From Deltaproteobacteria bacterium (GTDB lineage: Bacteria; Desulfobacterota; Desulfarculia; Adiutricales; Adiutricaceae), in assembly GCA_031288745.1 (NCBI GenBank), contig JAITQT010000435.1, positions 1 through 22,693 on the forward strand: a stretch of 22,693 bases of DNA, given 5' to 3'. Shown here piece after piece: positions 1-7,294 of the stretch (its first letter is position 1; each line of letters starts with the position of its first letter). The position numbers were made by a program, and so were the translations under genes. The notes below the pieces were generated by a model. It was not told where the DNA came from and searched no databases. It saw only the letters and a list, made by a program, of their open reading frames with translations.

Positions 1-288
1 AAATTTACTAAATTCCAAGAAAATTTATGATTTTAGTTAAACAAATGAATTTTTAGCCACTATCACCTCATTCTGATTAATTTATACTAACTCAAAATTT
101 TGGCGCTTTTGCCCTATCAAGGCGTCCAGGACGAAAGCGTCAAAAAAGGTTTATAAATCGCATATACTGGCACGATTATTGCTGAATTTCCAACTCCTTA
201 ATGGGCCCCCACTCCTTCGGGTGGATAATCTCTCTAAGTTTTTTCTGAAGACTGCACCAAAAAATGATAGGCATGTTCGAATTGTAAC

Positions 289-680
289 CGTTCACTAAGT
301 CTTTTTTTCCTCACGTTGCGGCTGGTAGCTACTTTCGTGTTGTAATTAAGTTTTAGCATACCCTTAAGTTCTTAACATCAGTTCTTTTAACGTTTCTACT
401 TAGCTCTCTGCTCCAACCATATATTTTAACTTTGATCGAAGCGCAAAAACCTCTTAAAAGCAAAATAATCTAACAAATTAACTAGTAATAATATTATGTT
501 AAAAATTTAAGGCCCGATAAAGAGGACTTTTTGCGCTTCGATCAACTTTGATTAATGTTAAAATTACTAAGCTCCTATAGGGGGCTACATTGCTGCAGTA
601 TGGGTCGTCCCTTTCAATAGGCTTGGCACCGCAGCGTTCTCTCTTGTGAACGGGCCCTTAAACGTTCACATTGGTGAACG
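289..680 (-). repeat. Repeat A, copy 1 (carries a nested repeat B)
   Basis: This is the reverse-oriented copy of a repeat also found at 6711-6984 and about 11863-12065. Read on the minus strand it begins with the hairpin CGTTCAC-CAAT-GTGAACG (680 down to 663) and ends in GTGAACGG (295-288). The shared internal text includes a block around GTAGCCCCCTATAGGAGC and another around ATATATGGTTGGAGC. Without the 110-bp repeat B and its duplicated 6-bp target (428-549), the copy is about 276 bp, close to the 274 bp of copy 2. No transposase is encoded, so it is non-autonomous. The hairpin end and lack of a clear target duplication leave the mobilising enzyme unknown. Confidence 0.8.
434..543 (+). mobile_element. 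Repeat B, copy 1: 110-bp MITE-like element with target duplication
   Basis: The element starts GATCGAAGCGCAAAAA and ends TTTTTGCGCTTCGATC, a near-perfect terminal inverted repeat. It is flanked on both sides by AACTTT (428-433 and 544-549), a 6-bp target duplication. The empty site can be read directly from the other repeat A copies, where the same sequence is continuous (AATCCAAGTTAAAAT). The interior is AT-rich and non-coding. This is a miniature inverted-repeat element that jumped into repeat A. No helper transposase is visible here. Confidence 0.9.
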
Positions 681-1219
681 TACACTGTGTCATCTTCACC
701 TTATGTTGTGTAGGTAGGCAGCTCCATTAGTGGAAACGGTAAAGCGAATTTACCGTGAAATGCGCCTAAACGTTAGCCCCACCTCTATCGTCTCCTTAAT
801 TGAAAGAGGCCTCAAAATATATGGTTAAGGAGGATACAGCTTAGACTTTAGCTCTAAATTGTCCTGGATGTCCCTCCTCACCTGTTGTCTGACAGATATA
901 AATTAGGTCGGTCTTATCTTGCTCAGAAAAAAATCTGCGGGCATAAAAGCGATTCTCTTTTCCCCGCCAATAAAATCAAAAAATGCGGTTCGCAGATTTT
1001 GCAGCAACGTTGCGGCTATTTACGACGTTTTATCTCCTCTGCAAATGCGTAGCATTTACAGGGCGAACAAAATGTGCCGAAGGCGTGGGAATGGAACATA
1101 ACGGAATGAGCTAGCCATTGCGGAGGGCAAAGCGACCGATGGAAGCGAAGCGAAAACAGAGCTGTTATGAGAAATAAGGAGTGCTCCATTATAATTTAAA
1201 AATATTTTTATTAATTATT
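681..1219. other. Gene-free block with several perfect inverted repeats
   Basis: I recognise no gene here. The stretch is unusually rich in potential stem-loops. ACGGTAAA pairs with TTTACCGT around a GCGAA loop (736-756). CTCCTTAA (792-799) pairs with TTAAGGAG (825-832) around a GAGGCCTC palindrome. AAAATCTGCG (930-939) pairs with CGCAGATTTT (991-1000). GCAACGTTGC is a palindrome at 1002-1011. AAATGC pairs with GCATTT around GTA (1043-1057). A 60-codon open frame at 919-1101 is not convincing as a gene. GC is higher than in the adjacent acetyltransferase gene. The block may be a remnant of a mobile element or a structured RNA; I cannot decide. Confidence 0.4.
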
Positions 1220-1738
1220 TTATTTTAATTTTTTTATAAAATATAGTATAACATCATCATCTATTTTTACTGATTCACCAAACTTAATATAAGAATTTTT
1301 TTTATATATCCCATTACCATCAGGAATATACCCCCGCTTTATATACATTATTTGAGCCGCTCCATATTCAGAAAGAAGCCCCACCCCAATTCCTGCAAAA
1401 TCCGATTGTTCTTTAATAATTTCCTCTGCCTTATTCATAAGTTTATTCCCAAAATCCATTCGCCTATATTTTATAAGGACATTTAAATCAACAATTTCAG
1501 GAATCTTATTTATAAAAAAGTAATGATAAGATGATTTCCATTTTATATTAATATAACCAATAAATTTATCTTTAATTTCAGCAATTAATGTTATCCGCTC
1601 ATTATTTCTTTGTTCCACAAAATAATTTCGGTAAATTTCAATTGATTTATTCCAATTTTGAGCTTTAAACGCATTAGAAATTATTTCAGCATCATTTAGA
1701 TTCATTTTCCTAATTCTAAAATTACTTAAATTTTCCAT
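1220..1738 (-). CDS. GNAT-family N-acetyltransferase, AT-rich, probably acquired
   Basis: The 172-residue protein has the GNAT layout. An N-terminal start like FRIRKMNLNDAE (about residues 7-18) is followed by the strand pair LIAEIKDKFIGYINI (about 51-65). Then comes the acetyl-CoA-binding motif A region VLIKYRRMDFGNKLMNKAEE (about 87-106) and a C-terminal GAAQIMYIKRGYIPDG segment typical of motif B. The canonical R-x-x-G-x-G/A signature reads R-R-M-D-F-G, so its first glycine is aspartate. The family transfers acetyl from acetyl-CoA to an amine; the acceptor here is unknown. A Shine-Dalgarno-like AAGGGG lies upstream of the ATG. It is the only gene on the minus strand and is far richer in A+T than the metabolic genes, with Clostridia-like codon choice. 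That suggests horizontal transfer. Assignment to the superfamily is firm; substrate is not. Confidence 0.8.
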   Translation of the reverse strand: MENLSNFRIRKMNLNDAEIISNAFKAQNWNKSIEIYRNYFVEQRNNERITLIAEIKDKFIGYINIKWKSSYHYFFINKIPEIVDLNVLIKYRRMDFGNKLMNKAEEIIKEQSDFAGIGVGLLSEYGAAQIMYIKRGYIPDGNGIYKKNSYIKFGESVKIDDDVILYFIKKLK

Positions 1739-2019
1739 TCTACTTGCCCCTTTATTTAATATTTCATATCTATTCTGCTAATTAATAAATATTAATTTTA
1801 AACTTTTTTTTATTTTGCAATTAATTTATTCTCAATTAGAGATAACTATCCAATAGACGCCATAGCCTATCCCATCTCGTCAAACAGGAAAACCCTTGCT
1901 ACAGCGTTGTTTATCATGCTTTTTCTATTCAGAATACTCAACTCCATTATCTGTGTTTTCTATTCAAAATGAGCCTCAATTTCTATCTTGTTTGGGCTGG
2001 AAGAATTTGTAAAAACATA
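1739..2019. other. AT-rich intergenic region, nothing recognised
   Basis: No open frame of note. The only pattern seen is a loose direct repeat, TTTTCTATTCAGAAT near 1921 and TTTTCTATTCAAAAT near 1956. It separates the acetyltransferase start from the IS remnant. Confidence 0.4.
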
Positions 2020-2340
2020 GACGGTTAAATGTGGCCAAATAATGACGGAAAACTTGTCCACTGTCTAAACGATATTTAAGTTATTTTTTCCCTAAAAGTA
2101 AATATTTTAGGCCCAGAGCAAAATTGTGTCCCATCTGGTAATTTTTAATTTTATTGACCATGGGTGGTATGCTTTTTCATGGTAAAACTGAAACAGAATG
2201 GTATCATTTTTTCTGGTAATATCCAGCTGGACAATATTTTCCATCTTTTTTTGAGAATAGGCCTTAGTGGACCGATTTTCCGTTTTTTTTTGACAAAATA
2301 AACCGTCTCTATCTCGACAAAATCGATCGTCCCAAACAAT
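2020..2340 (-). mobile_element. Remnant of the left end of an IS1634-type element
   Basis: Read on the minus strand, this stretch matches the sequence in front of the decayed transposase at the right of the window. Bases 2092-2020 match 21239-21310 almost throughout (both contain ATCGTTTAGAC and ACAAGTTTTCCGTC). Two further short blocks near 2230-2205 and 2175-2150 match 21200-21240 in the same order. A weak open frame (2339-2151) preceded by GGAGGAG encodes YFVKKKRK near its start. That resembles the beginning of IS1634 transposases, but it ends after 62 codons. Nothing matching the transposase body lies further left, so only the end survives here. The distal copy has a small deletion relative to this one. 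Confidence 0.55.
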
Positions 2341-2840
2341 ACAGCTCCTCCTTCATAAGTAACTTAGACTATATCACAAAACGGTGACAACTAACGAAGA
2401 TTAAATCAAGTAATCGTTCACAAACCTTTCCAGGGGGCCTGCTACGCTTAAAAATTTTAACAATACTTTCCAGGCGCTGTGATGAAAGTTACCTTTATTA
2501 GATTTTTCAAATTGCGAGGCTAATCCAAACATGAGACGAAGTTAGGCTCCCTTTACATCAAGATCCACACATTTTCGAATGATCCCAGACATCCAATCCA
2601 AATTAATGGTGGCTCAGGCAAAGGGAGATAAGGCCGGCAATCTTCATGAAAAAACAAGTAATTCTAAAAAATTTTTAACGCTTTCGCTCTGGAGATTATT
2701 TCTTATAGCTATAAAAGTCAGAGGTCGTATGCTATAATGACCAAATTCTCTATTAGGCCTATCTCTTATCGCGCTTAAGGCGGTCCCAAGCCTTTTTAAC
2801 CTAAGGCTTATATTCATTTTCTTTTTTTTCTGCGGCTAAG
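2341..2840. other. Intergenic region upstream of dgkA
   Basis: No gene is visible. It contains a promoter candidate (2730-2738) and a small inverted repeat, AAGCC with GGCTT (about 2789-2811), ahead of a T-rich run just before dgkA. The rest looks like degraded sequence. Confidence 0.4.
2730..2738 (+). promoter_or_regulatory. Candidate extended -10 promoter for dgkA
   Basis: TGC followed by TATAAT at 2733-2738 is a perfect -10 box with the extended TGn motif. No good -35 hexamer is seen at 16-18 bp. It lies about 100 bp upstream of the dgkA start with no gene between. Confidence 0.4.
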
Positions 2841-3206
2841 ATGCTTAAAGCCCTCTTAAACATACCCAAAAGAGCCGTCTCAGCTACGCGCTATTCCCTA
2901 GGCGGCCTTAAAAGCGCCTTCGTTAAAGAAGAGGCTTTCAAGCTCGAAACCGCAGCTTTGGTTATCTTAATAATCGTTTTATTCTGGGCTAATTGGCCAA
3001 TTTGGAAAAAAGTGGCCTTAACGGCCGCTTATCTATTGGTGCCTTTGATTGAACTAATAAATTCAGCCTTGGAGGATATTTGCGATTTAATTTCCCCGCA
3101 GTATAACGAAAAAATTAAAAGTGCCAAGGATAAAGCCTCGGCTGCGGTTTTGGCGGCCATTGTCGTTTCTATCTTAACCTTAATCATCTTAATCCTTCAT
3201 CCTTAA
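2841..3206 (+). CDS. dgkA: Diacylglycerol kinase (DgkA family, integral membrane)
   Basis: The 121-residue protein matches the small trimeric membrane kinase family in length and order of parts. An amphipathic N-terminal stretch carries K-E-E-A-F-K-L-E (29-36). A membrane helix follows at about 37-53. The active-site helix ELINSALED (71-79) has the expected Glu71, Asn74 and Glu78. The loop IKSAKDKASAAV (92-103) has Asp97, and a C-terminal membrane helix lies at about 102-119. The enzyme phosphorylates diacylglycerol (or undecaprenol in some relatives) with ATP at the inner membrane, recycling lipid from envelope synthesis. No clear ribosome binding site precedes the ATG, which lies after CTGCGGCTAAG. 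The gene stands alone, 234 bp from the next one. Confidence 0.93.
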   Translation: MLKALLNIPKRAVSATRYSLGGLKSAFVKEEAFKLETAALVILIIVLFWANWPIWKKVALTAAYLLVPLIELINSALEDICDLISPQYNEKIKSAKDKASAAVLAAIVVSILTLIILILHP

Positions 3207-3408
3207 AAGCTAGTTTAATGTCTTACCCTGGTACCGCCCTTAAAGCGTTGGCCTGCCAAGTTTTTTGATTATAGTTTTTAGGCTAAAGAGTTCCTTATTT
3301 TTTTTACTAGTTCTTTTAAGTCTTTTTTGTCCTTAAGTTTTCTTTGTTAAATCAGCTTATCCATTGAGGTTTTTACCATTAACAATCTCCTTTTATCATT
3401 GTTTATTT

Positions 3409-3429
3409 AAACCCCATCGCGGGTTTTTT
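3409..3429 (+). terminator. Small rho-independent terminator-like hairpin
   Basis: AAACCC pairs with GGGTTT around a CATCGC loop and runs into six T residues. It sits immediately in front of the GGAGG ribosome site of the next gene, so it could end the dgkA transcript or act as a leader element. The stem is only six pairs. Confidence 0.4.
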
Positions 3430-3440
3430 GGAGGATTTTA

Positions 3441-3917
3441 ATGTCTCGTTCCGTTATAGACGGCTTACTACCCTTAGTCGAAGATAGCTTAAATTTTCTA
3501 ACCAAACTCGTCTCCGCCTGCCCTGACGATCTATGGTGCGCTAAGGCGGGGCTCTGGCCCATATGGCAGCATATTGTCCACGCCGTTTCAACTGTGGACT
3601 TTTTTCTTCCCTACGAAGCCCCTCTACCCTTACCTGCGCCTCTTACGGCCGAGGTGGTTAGATTAAGCGAGATAGGCTCGGCCCACCCGACTAAAGAAGA
3701 TATCTTAGCTTTTATTCAAAAAGGAAAAGAAAAGACTATTAACTATGCAGCCACTATCTCCGACTCGGATTTGGCCCAGCCTAACGATAAGCTTAAGGCC
3801 TTTAACCTAAATTGGTCTCTGGGCCGCTCTCTGACTTCCATCGCCACTCACTGCCAGTATCACTTAGGTTACGCCGACTCTTTATTAAGGTCTAACGGTC
3901 GGCCGGGGGTCTTTTAG
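3441..3917 (+). CDS. DinB-fold (YfiT/DUF664-like) protein
   Basis: The 158-residue protein has the four-helix DinB-superfamily pattern. The second helix carries WQHIVHAVS with His44 and His47. The C-terminal helix carries THCQYHLGYADSLLR with His137 and His141. These positions fit the metal-binding histidine triad of the fold. Members include thiol-dependent metalloenzymes and many proteins of unknown role; no substrate can be named here. A strong GGAGG lies six bases before the ATG. The gene lies between dgkA and glnN but is separated from glnN by a hairpin terminator. I infer an independent transcript. Confidence 0.7.
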   Translation: MSRSVIDGLLPLVEDSLNFLTKLVSACPDDLWCAKAGLWPIWQHIVHAVSTVDFFLPYEAPLPLPAPLTAEVVRLSEIGSAHPTKEDILAFIQKGKEKTINYAATISDSDLAQPNDKLKAFNLNWSLGRSLTSIATHCQYHLGYADSLLRSNGRPGVF

Positions 3918-3976
3918 CCTGCTTTTTATGGCTGCCCAAAAAACTACTATAACTGTGGGAAACCTTGGTTTGTTAT

Positions 3977-3990
3977 CTACGTTTGCGTAG
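3977..3990 (+). promoter_or_regulatory. Short hairpin between the DinB-fold gene and glnN
   Basis: CTACG pairs perfectly with CGTAG around a TTTG loop. It sits just before the larger terminator-like stem-loop, so the two may fold together at the end of the upstream transcript. Confidence 0.3.
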
Positions 3991-3996
3991 CGTAAT

Positions 3997-4042
3997 CTGA
4001 CTCTAGCATGCTGCGGCTCTAGGGTCAGTTTCATATTTATTT
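3997..4042 (+). terminator. Terminator-like stem-loop after the DinB-fold gene
   Basis: CTGACTCTAG (3997-4006) pairs over its whole length with CTAGGGTCAG (4019-4028), allowing one G-T pair, around a 12-base loop. A T-rich run follows (TTTCATATTTATTT). It lies about 80 bp after the upstream stop and before the glnN promoter candidate, the right place to end the upstream transcript. Confidence 0.55.
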
Positions 4043-4078
4043 CAATTAATCCAACTAGTTATCTCGTTTTCCCCCCTT

Positions 4079-4094
4079 GCGCACATTTGTTGCA
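4079..4094 (+). promoter_or_regulatory. Sigma-54-like promoter candidate for glnN
   Basis: GCGCAC, five bases, then TTGCA reproduces the spacing of the sigma-54 consensus TGGCAC-N5-TTGCA, with a perfect -12 half. The -24 half differs at two bases, including one of the normally invariant GG. It lies 47 bp before the start codon, and sigma-54 control is common for glutamine synthetase genes. A sigma-70-like TATAAA also occurs at 4096-4101, so the assignment is tentative. Confidence 0.35.
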
Positions 4095-4141
4095 ATATAA
4101 ACCCAGCCTTTTAAATTCCCTATATCCCGGAAGGAGTCTTC

Positions 4142-6334
4142 ATGTCAGCCAAAAGTCCGCGTTTATACGTCAGGGCTAGCTTAGCCACCAAACCGCCGGT
4201 TTTACCTACCTCGGACAACCCCCCGCCGGCCGAACTCTTTGGTCGCGATATCTTTAGTCTAAAATTAATGCGCGAGAGGTTACCCAAGACCGTTTTCGAG
4301 CGTCTACTCTCTACCATTGATAACGACGATCCCATCACTCCCTCCGACGCCGACGTTATCGCCAGTGCCATGAAGGATTGGGCCATAGAGCGTGGGGCCA
4401 CCCATTTCACTCACTGGTTTCAGCCCTTGACCGGCGTCACAGCCGAAAAACATGACGCTTTCTTAACCCCCACGCCTCAAGGCGATATCATTAATGAATT
4501 TAGCGGTAAGCTCCTTATAAAAGGCGAACCCGACGCCTCCTCGTTTCCCTCTGGCGGCATCAGATCCACCTTTGAGGCCCGGGGCTACACGGCTTGGGAT
4601 CCCACTAGCCCGGCCTTTTTACTTAAGAGCGGCCAACGACTAACCCTCTATGTACCCACCATCTTTCTCTCCCATACCGGAGAGGCCTTAGACGCTAAAA
4701 CCCCACTTTTGCGCTCTCAAGAGGCCGTTTCTAAGCAGGCTATCAGGATCTTGCATTTTTTTGGTAACGAGAAGGTCTCTAGGGTCCGCGGCATGGTTGG
4801 TCCTGAACAAGAATACTTTTTAGTCGATAGACGCCTTTATAATTTAAGGCCCGACTTAATTATGTCCGGCCGCACCATCTTCGGGGCCCCAGCCCCCAAG
4901 GGGCAAGAGCTTGAGGACCACTACTTTGGAGCCATTAGCCCTAAGATCCTCTCTTTTATGACTGAAGTTGAAAACCGCCTCTGGGCTTTAGGTATTCCGG
5001 CCAGGACCCGCCACAATGAAGTAGCCCCGGCCCAGTTCGAGCTAGCCCCCCTCTATGAACCAATTAACTTGGCCGTTGACCACAACATGCTCCTTTTAAA
5101 GGTCTTAAGAGATACCGCTGGGGAATACGGCTTAGCTTGTCTACTTCACGAAAAACCATTCGCCGGGGTTAACGGCTCTGGTAAGCACAACAACTGGTCT
5201 TTGTGCGATAGCGAAGGTCATAACCTCTTCGATCCCGGGCCGACCCCGTGGAAGAATAGTCAGTTCATGGTCTTTTTGGCCGCGGTTTTAAGGGCAGTCC
5301 ATAAGTACTCCATTCCCTTGCGCATTGGCGTGACCGGGGCTGGTAACGATCACCGCTTAGGGGCCAACGAAGCCCCACCGGCTATTTTATCTGTTTTCTT
5401 AGGCGATCAGCTAACCGATGTGATTAAAGCCTTTAGCGAGGGTAAAAGCGACACTGAAACCTGGCGCGGGGGAGCCATGAGCCCCGGAATTAGCGCTCTA
5501 GCGCCGCTAGCTAGAGACATAACCGATCGTAACCGCACCAGCCCCTTTGCCTTTACTGGCAATAAGTTCGAGTTTAGAGCCGTTGGCTCCTCTCAATCTA
5601 TTGCTCCGCCCAACACCGCCCTTAATGCCGCAGTGGCCTGCGCCTTAGACGATATTGCCACCGAGCTTGAAAAGGCCGCCGCTGACGGGGCTGATCGCGA
5701 TCAAGCTACTAGAAAAGTGCTAGTTAAATTTTTTGACCAGCATTTACCAGTGGTCTTTAATGGCAACAATTACGCCCCCGAGTGGGAAGAAGAAGCCAAA
5801 AAACGAGGTCTGTGGAACCTTAAAGATAGCGTTACCGCCTTAAGCCACTTTACCGACCCCGAAGTCCAAGACGTCTATATCCGCCACGGCATTTTAAGCG
5901 AGCGCGAGATTGAATCGCGTCAGGAAGTGTTGTTAGAAAACTATATCAAAGTCGTCCACGTTGAAACCAAACTGGTTCAAACCCTTGGCCGCTCGTCCAT
6001 TTTACCGGTGGCGCTAAACTCTTTAAAGAAGGCGGCCGATCTATTAAATGCGGTTTCTTCCTTACCTAAACCTACTTCTAGCGTCAAGCCAGAAGAATTA
6101 AACTTTCAAAAGCTTTACACCCACGTAGCCGAGCTAAGCTCTTTGTTAGATAAGTTAGACGCCACCCACGTTCGCTTGGATGCAACCGACGGGGTTATGA
6201 TTAAGGCCCAAGGGGCTAGAGATGAACTTTTGCCTCTACTAACTAAAATTAGAGCCGAAGTCGACGCCCTAGAACTTTTAGTCGACGACGCCGAATGGCC
6301 TCTACCTAAGTATGGCGAACTCCTCTGGCAGTAA
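4142..6334 (+). CDS. glnN: Type III glutamine synthetase (GlnN)
   Basis: The 730-residue protein has the length and signatures of GSIII enzymes, which form large dodecamers and make glutamine from glutamate, ammonium and ATP in the cytoplasm. The block DASSFPSGGIRSTFEARGY (131-149) is characteristic of the type. GPEQEYFLVD (220-229) carries metal-binding glutamates. RHNEVAPAQFELAP (290-303) is the conserved glutamate-binding region, and GVNGSGKHNNWSL (342-354) is the nucleotide and substrate loop. The C-terminal 130 residues are helical, as expected. AAGGAG five bases before the ATG fixes the start. With gltB and gltD downstream it completes a GS-GOGAT module. The reading frame is intact and shows no decay. 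Confidence 0.97.
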   Translation: MSAKSPRLYVRASLATKPPVLPTSDNPPPAELFGRDIFSLKLMRERLPKTVFERLLSTIDNDDPITPSDADVIASAMKDWAIERGATHFTHWFQPLTGVTAEKHDAFLTPTPQGDIINEFSGKLLIKGEPDASSFPSGGIRSTFEARGYTAWDPTSPAFLLKSGQRLTLYVPTIFLSHTGEALDAKTPLLRSQEAVSKQAIRILHFFGNEKVSRVRGMVGPEQEYFLVDRRLYNLRPDLIMSGRTIFGAPAPKGQELEDHYFGAISPKILSFMTEVENRLWALGIPARTRHNEVAPAQFELAPLYEPINLAVDHNMLLLKVLRDTAGEYGLACLLHEKPFAGVNGSGKHNNWSLCDSEGHNLFDPGPTPWKNSQFMVFLAAVLRAVHKYSIPLRIGVTGAGNDHRLGANEAPPAILSVFLGDQLTDVIKAFSEGKSDTETWRGGAMSPGISALAPLARDITDRNRTSPFAFTGNKFEFRAVGSSQSIAPPNTALNAAVACALDDIATELEKAAADGADRDQATRKVLVKFFDQHLPVVFNGNNYAPEWEEEAKKRGLWNLKDSVTALSHFTDPEVQDVYIRHGILSEREIESRQEVLLENYIKVVHVETKLVQTLGRSSILPVALNSLKKAADLLNAVSSLPKPTSSVKPEELNFQKLYTHVAELSSLLDKLDATHVRLDATDGVMIKAQGARDELLPLLTKIRAEVDALELLVDDAEWPLPKYGELLWQ

Positions 6335-6700
6335 TCAATTAATAACCTTTTTTCTTTAGCCAAGGTCAAATTTTAGGCCCTCTCACCCCTTTTATTGCGC
6401 TTAGATATAAATTTAGTCCAATATCTTGTGCCAAAATAGAAACTTGGGAGGTTTCAAAACTCAAAACTAAAAAAAAACCTAAATTTTGACGGGATATGAT
6501 ATAGTTACGAATACCGATTAAACGGCCGACTGGCACGGAGGCTTTTATAACCTCATGTTCAGTCGGCTTTGTTGCCCCCGCTAAGCCAGTAAACATTTGT
6601 TGAGCGCCAAACTTAAATGACTTCGAGCTAAAAACCAAATTTTTAGCTTAAACTTTGGCCCTTAATTTTTCCAAGGACGGCCCTCTGGGCCAATATTTTT
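6335..6700. other. Intergenic region with a branched hairpin
   Basis: No credible gene. The 90-codon minus-strand frame at 6366-6638 opens with TTG, has no ribosome site and resembles nothing I know. The notable feature is an inverted repeat GCCGACTG (6525-6532) with CAGTCGGC (6560-6567). It encloses a second stem, GAGG (6538-6541) with CCTC (6551-6554). This could be a glnN 3' structure or the foot of a small RNA. Confidence 0.4.
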
Positions 6701-6710
6701 CCCTAATGTC

Positions 6711-6984
6711 CGTTCACTAATGTGAACGTTTAAGGGCCTGTTAACAAAAAGAACGTTGAGGGGGCAAGCCTATTGAAAGGGACGACATCTACCACAACAA
6801 TGTAGCCCCCTATAGGAGCTTAGTAATTTTAACATTAATCCAAGTTAAAATGTATGGTTGGCGCAAAGAGCTAAGTAGAAACCTTAAAAGAACTACTTTT
6901 AAGATCTTAAGGGTATGCTAAAACTCAATTACAACTCAAAAGTCGCTACCAGCCGCAACGTGGAAAAAAAAGATTTGGTGAACG
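6711..6984 (+). repeat. Repeat A, copy 2 (full length, uninterrupted)
   Basis: This is the reference copy of repeat A. It opens with the perfect hairpin CGTTCAC-TAAT-GTGAACG (6711-6728) and ends TTGGTGAACGG, so the outer 11 bases of the two ends are inverted repeats (CCGTTCACYAA). A frame beginning KPIERDD is open here, as in the other copies, but it lacks a conserved start. The copy has no repeat B and shows the empty site. It lies between glnN and gltB, about 310 bp upstream of the gltB start. Confidence 0.8.
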
Positions 6985-6989
6985 GTTAA

Positions 6990-7235
6990 TTTCCCTAAAA
7001 TCTTATTTTTATTCTCCTAATTAATTCACTATAATTTATTAATTGCCTTTTATTTTTAATATTTTTATCATATTTTACTATTATTTTTTGTACCTAATTA
7101 TTTAAGATTTTAAAATACAAATCCCCCTTAGCTAGTCAGTCGCTTTACCTAAAAATGTTAAGTGGCCATGACCAAAAAACGATTAGCTTAAACTTACTAA
7201 AATCCAACGCCTTAGATTTGGGCCTATTAAGCCCT
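6990..7235. other. AT-rich region upstream of gltB
   Basis: No gene. The first 130 bases are very rich in A and T and may hold the gltB promoter, but no clear -35/-10 pair stands out. The first 15 bases resemble those following repeat A copy 3, so the repeat may extend slightly further than its hairpin end. Confidence 0.35.
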
Positions 7236-7278
7236 TAAATAACGCCCTCTCCCCTGGGCTGACCTTTTAGGGGTTATT
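7236..7278 (+). promoter_or_regulatory. Stem-loop in the gltB leader
   Basis: AATAA with TTATT and CCCCT with AGGGG form two stacked stems separated by a one-sided bulge. The structure ends a few bases before the GAGG ribosome site of gltB. A nested GGGC/GCCC hairpin lies just upstream. It might influence translation or act as an attenuator. No known riboswitch is recognised. Confidence 0.3.
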
Positions 7279-7294
7279 GGGCGAGGACTTTGCC

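Noticed and set aside
919..1101. 60-codon plus-strand open frame
   Set aside because: No ribosome site, no recognisable domain, and it overlaps long inverted repeats that constrain the bases.
6531..6546. TGGCACG resembling a sigma-54 -24 element ahead of gltB
   Set aside because: The bases at the -12 position are CTTTT, without the required GC, and it is 750 bp from gltB inside a palindrome.
6366..6638. 90-codon minus-strand frame between glnN and repeat A
   Set aside because: It opens with TTG, has no ribosome site, overlaps a palindrome and resembles no family I know.
7277..7294. Upstream TTG start for gltB
   Set aside because: The ATG at 7295 has GAGG at proper spacing and gives the usual propeptide length before the catalytic cysteine.
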